Part shown: positions 61,860 through 64,000 of the stretch, one piece after another
Position numbering within the stretch: position 1 is the first letter of the stretch
How the letters are laid out: each line of letters begins with the position of its first letter
Source of the DNA: Tanypteryx hageni
Taxonomy: Eukaryota; Arthropoda; Insecta; Odonata; Petaluridae
NCBI GenBank assembly: GCA_028673005.1
Contig: CM054115.1
Location: 193,758,370 to 193,822,369 of the forward strand
DNA: 64,000 bases
Reading direction: 5' to 3'
The notes under the pieces: model-generated
What the model was told of the DNA's origin: nothing
Databases searched by the model: none
Seen by the model: only the letters and a program-made list of their open reading frames with translations
Made by a program: the position numbers and the translations under genes

Positions 61860-62651
61860 GGGCTTCCAATTAACCAGAATTTTTGCTAACCGGTTTTATG
61901 GTTAAAAGATAATCAGCTAACTGGTTAACCAGTAAAAATAGAAACCCTCAGTTTTATACATTTATTTAAATAAATTTCAAAAAAATACAAGAAAAACTGC
62001 TCAGTTTTTGCTGCAAATAAAATTTATTAAGAAACTGAAGCTCATTCAATGTTTGGTATAACAAAATTTTGAATGGAATACTTACAAAAAACAAGTTATT
62101 TAAAGTGATTTATGATTTAAAAATAAAGCTTTATTAAATAAACAACATCCAATGTTTTGCATGTACAAAAAAATTGTTTGTACAAAAACAAAAGAATACA
62201 AGAAAATTTTAAAAAAATGACATTTCAGGAATAAAGTGCTTCGTATTTCACAGAACGACGAATTTAGGTCGATAAGTTCCTGCCTTAACTTCAACTATTC
62301 CTACCCTACTACTAACTCCCCAATCCTGTTATGTACCAAAAAACAAATAAACGATCTTAAAAATAGTTTTTCATTGTTTCCCTAAAAATCCATTCCAACA
62401 GTTCACAAATCTCGGTGTTTTAAATTATTTTTTGTTTTATTTTTTTATGAAATAACATAGGCCTAGAGTGGTTCTCTAAGAATACCTATTTATTCCAACA
62501 AATTCTTTTCCCTCGGATTTTTGACAACTGATTATGGCAAGCATTTTTTCTCAATAAATTCAGTTAATCGGACACAACTGGTTAACAAATAGTAAGAAAC
62601 TTAAAAAAATAACCGGTTAAATGGGTATGGTAAAAACCGGTTTGGAAGCCC
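61860..62651. mobile_element. Nested MITE with GGGCTTCCAA ends
   Basis: Inverted ends (A/G)GGGCTTCCAA(T/A) plus subterminal AACCGGTT.T and TAACCGGTTA motifs at both sides. The superfamily is likely hAT from the terminal sequence, but no clear 8-bp duplication is visible. Confidence 0.55.
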
Positions 62652-63593
62652 CACTCTATCGTGTCACTGCAAAAACAGCATTGCTGCAATGCCCTGCAAT
62701 GCATGCCTAACTATCTTCTGACTCCCTTCGAATGAGAAAATGGATCATGCTCGCTGATTACTCTTTAAGCTGTCGCCATTGCGAGCTGCAATCGTTGAAT
62801 TATTATCATACTTAAAACGCTCATCCAAATCTATCACTTACGTATAAGGTTCTTCCTGGCTGTTGTTACTCAAGTAATAATAATTGTCTTAACTGGGCAT
62901 ATTAGAACAAGGTGTATGGACGTGGTATCGTAAGAATAAATATGGGGAGTGAACTAAATCAATGCCTCAAAAAAAGTACCACATCGCTTCTGTGTTGCGG
63001 TATCTCAAAATTGACTATTTCTGAGCTGTTGCACTCACTATTTGTTATATTACGATATACTGTGCTGTTGCAATTAAGATACAGAAATGTTTCAAAACAC
63101 ATTGAACACCTACTGAGCCATCATATCACCTAGGTCTGGGGCCGTAGGGGTCCAGCAGGGATTCTTGAGCGAATGTGTGTGCAGTAAGTTTAGAAACCGC
63201 TGACCTAGGGACTGTTCACAAATTTTGTGATACAAAGGGGAGGGTGAAGTCCAATCAAGTGTTACTTTTTGCTACACTAGGTAACCATTCAGGGATCTTT
63301 TCATCGTCTTCCCTTTTCCTTTCCCTCACCACTCTTTCTATTTCCTGTTCATTCACGAATTATCAGTTCAAGAATTGTCATTGGTGCTAGCAGCAGCTCA
63401 TGAATCCGAAAACTTTTGGATTTTCTTTGCAGAGTTTTTTAATTTTCCATCAAATTTAACGCCTAATTTGGTGTACATGAGTTTCATCATATTGAATTAC
63501 AAGGTAATTATGCTAGCAACTTTCAAATGAATTTTTCTATAACCTCATTGTAGTTAATAATAATAATAAATTATATTTGTATATTCAAGGGGA

Positions 63594-64000
63594 AATGGCA
63601 GGTGTCATTGAAAAGCATCAACAGATAACTACTGAGACGAAATTAAAAATTTTGCAAGCGGTTGACCAAGGAAAAAAGAAGACAAGTAGCAAAAAGATTT
63701 AGGGTTCCAACTTCTACGCTGTCAATGATTCTTGCACATCAGGATCAAATTAAAAATACATTGCAATTCAGTCGAATAAAAAACGGCCTCGCATATGCAT
63801 CAATGAAGACTTTGACAAAGGAGTGCTTCAATGGTTCATGAGAGCATGAGCTTCTAATATTCCCTTGCCCAGTCTGATTTTGCAGCAGCAGCTAAGAGAT
63901 GAAGCTGTGAAATTGGGTATGGACAATTCCCAGGCATTAAATGGATGGTTGCAAAAGTTTAAGACCCAATGGAACTTAACCATGCTGAAAAAATGCGGAG
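63594..64000 (+). pseudogene. Tigger-type transposase N-terminus (HTH), frameshifted, partial
   Basis: Reads MAGVIEKHQQITTETKLKILQAVDQG, then after one shift RQVAKRFRVPTSTLSMILA, then RICINEDFDKGVLQWFMRA, a stop, and LPSLILQQQLRDEAVKLGM..GWLQKFK. This is the double helix-turn-helix (CENP-B/pogo type) DNA-binding region. Two shifts and a stop occur within 400 bp; the catalytic part lies outside the window. Confidence 0.8.

Larger units (their letters stand above)
61612..64000 (+). mobile_element. Tigger/pogo-type element, runs off the window
   Basis: It starts CAGTAAAACCTCTATCTTAC after TA (61610-61611) with subterminal AACCTCC(C/G)TATAA repeats, typical of pogo-like ends. A broken N-terminal transposase fragment lies at 63594-64000. 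The right end is beyond position 64000. A separate MITE is nested at 61860-62651. It sits in an intron upstream of the zyg-11-type exons. Confidence 0.75.

Noticed and set aside
61440..63590. Further zyg-11 exons upstream on the minus strand
   Set aside because: No minus-strand ORF with family motifs; the interval is filled by the Tigger element and its nested MITE.

Overview
The window looks like animal nuclear DNA, most probably from an arthropod with a large, AT-rich, transposon-laden genome. The grounds are spliced genes with GT..AG introns, two recognisable metazoan genes, and a transposon set typical of invertebrate genomes (P/THAP, piggyBac, hAT/ZMYM1-like, pogo/Tigger, mariner, Mutator-like, Ty3/gypsy and Penelope-like elements). 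I cannot name the species.

Host genes. Both lie on the minus strand. (1) Rad54 (SNF2-family recombination motor) occupies about 1349 to 31115. Eight exons can be joined in frame with canonical splice sites. They encode 466 codons, from an ATG-only first coding exon (31113-31115) through Walker A, the DEGH box and the SGTPIQN motif to the start of the second RecA lobe; the rest lies beyond position 1. (2) The last two coding exons of a zyg-11/ZER1-type gene (CUL2 ubiquitin-ligase substrate receptor) lie at 61280-61430 and 59939-60108; its other exons lie beyond 64000.

Layout. 1-31 kb is the Rad54 locus. Introns 3, 5 and 7 have grown to 6.0, 9.4 and 11.2 kb by insertion of a nested hAT MITE pair, two piggyBac elements and a piggyBac MITE, a head-to-head pair of Penelope-like elements, a hAT with an exact 8-bp target duplication, a P element, two TA-flanked pogo-type MITEs and a Tigger. 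31.1-59.9 kb is intergenic. It holds a hAT next to the Rad54 start, a second Penelope lineage, a ZMYM1-like hAT, a truncated Ty3/gypsy element, a three-layer nest (pogo-type MITE, then hAT, then Mutator-type MITE), a mariner remnant, a third Penelope copy, satellite-like repeats and the zyg-11 3' flank. 59.9-64 kb is the zyg-11 3' end with two SINE-like tRNA-derived copies and a Tigger running off the window.

Most notable. The Penelope element at 8.1-11.4 kb keeps a complete 948-codon ORF (reverse transcriptase plus GIY-YIG endonuclease). Its terminal repeat carries a spliceosomal-type intron whose donor is conserved in three copies, and next to it a hairpin framed by hammerhead-ribozyme core motifs. 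All other transposase genes seen here are broken. I found no CRISPR array, operon or prokaryotic system.
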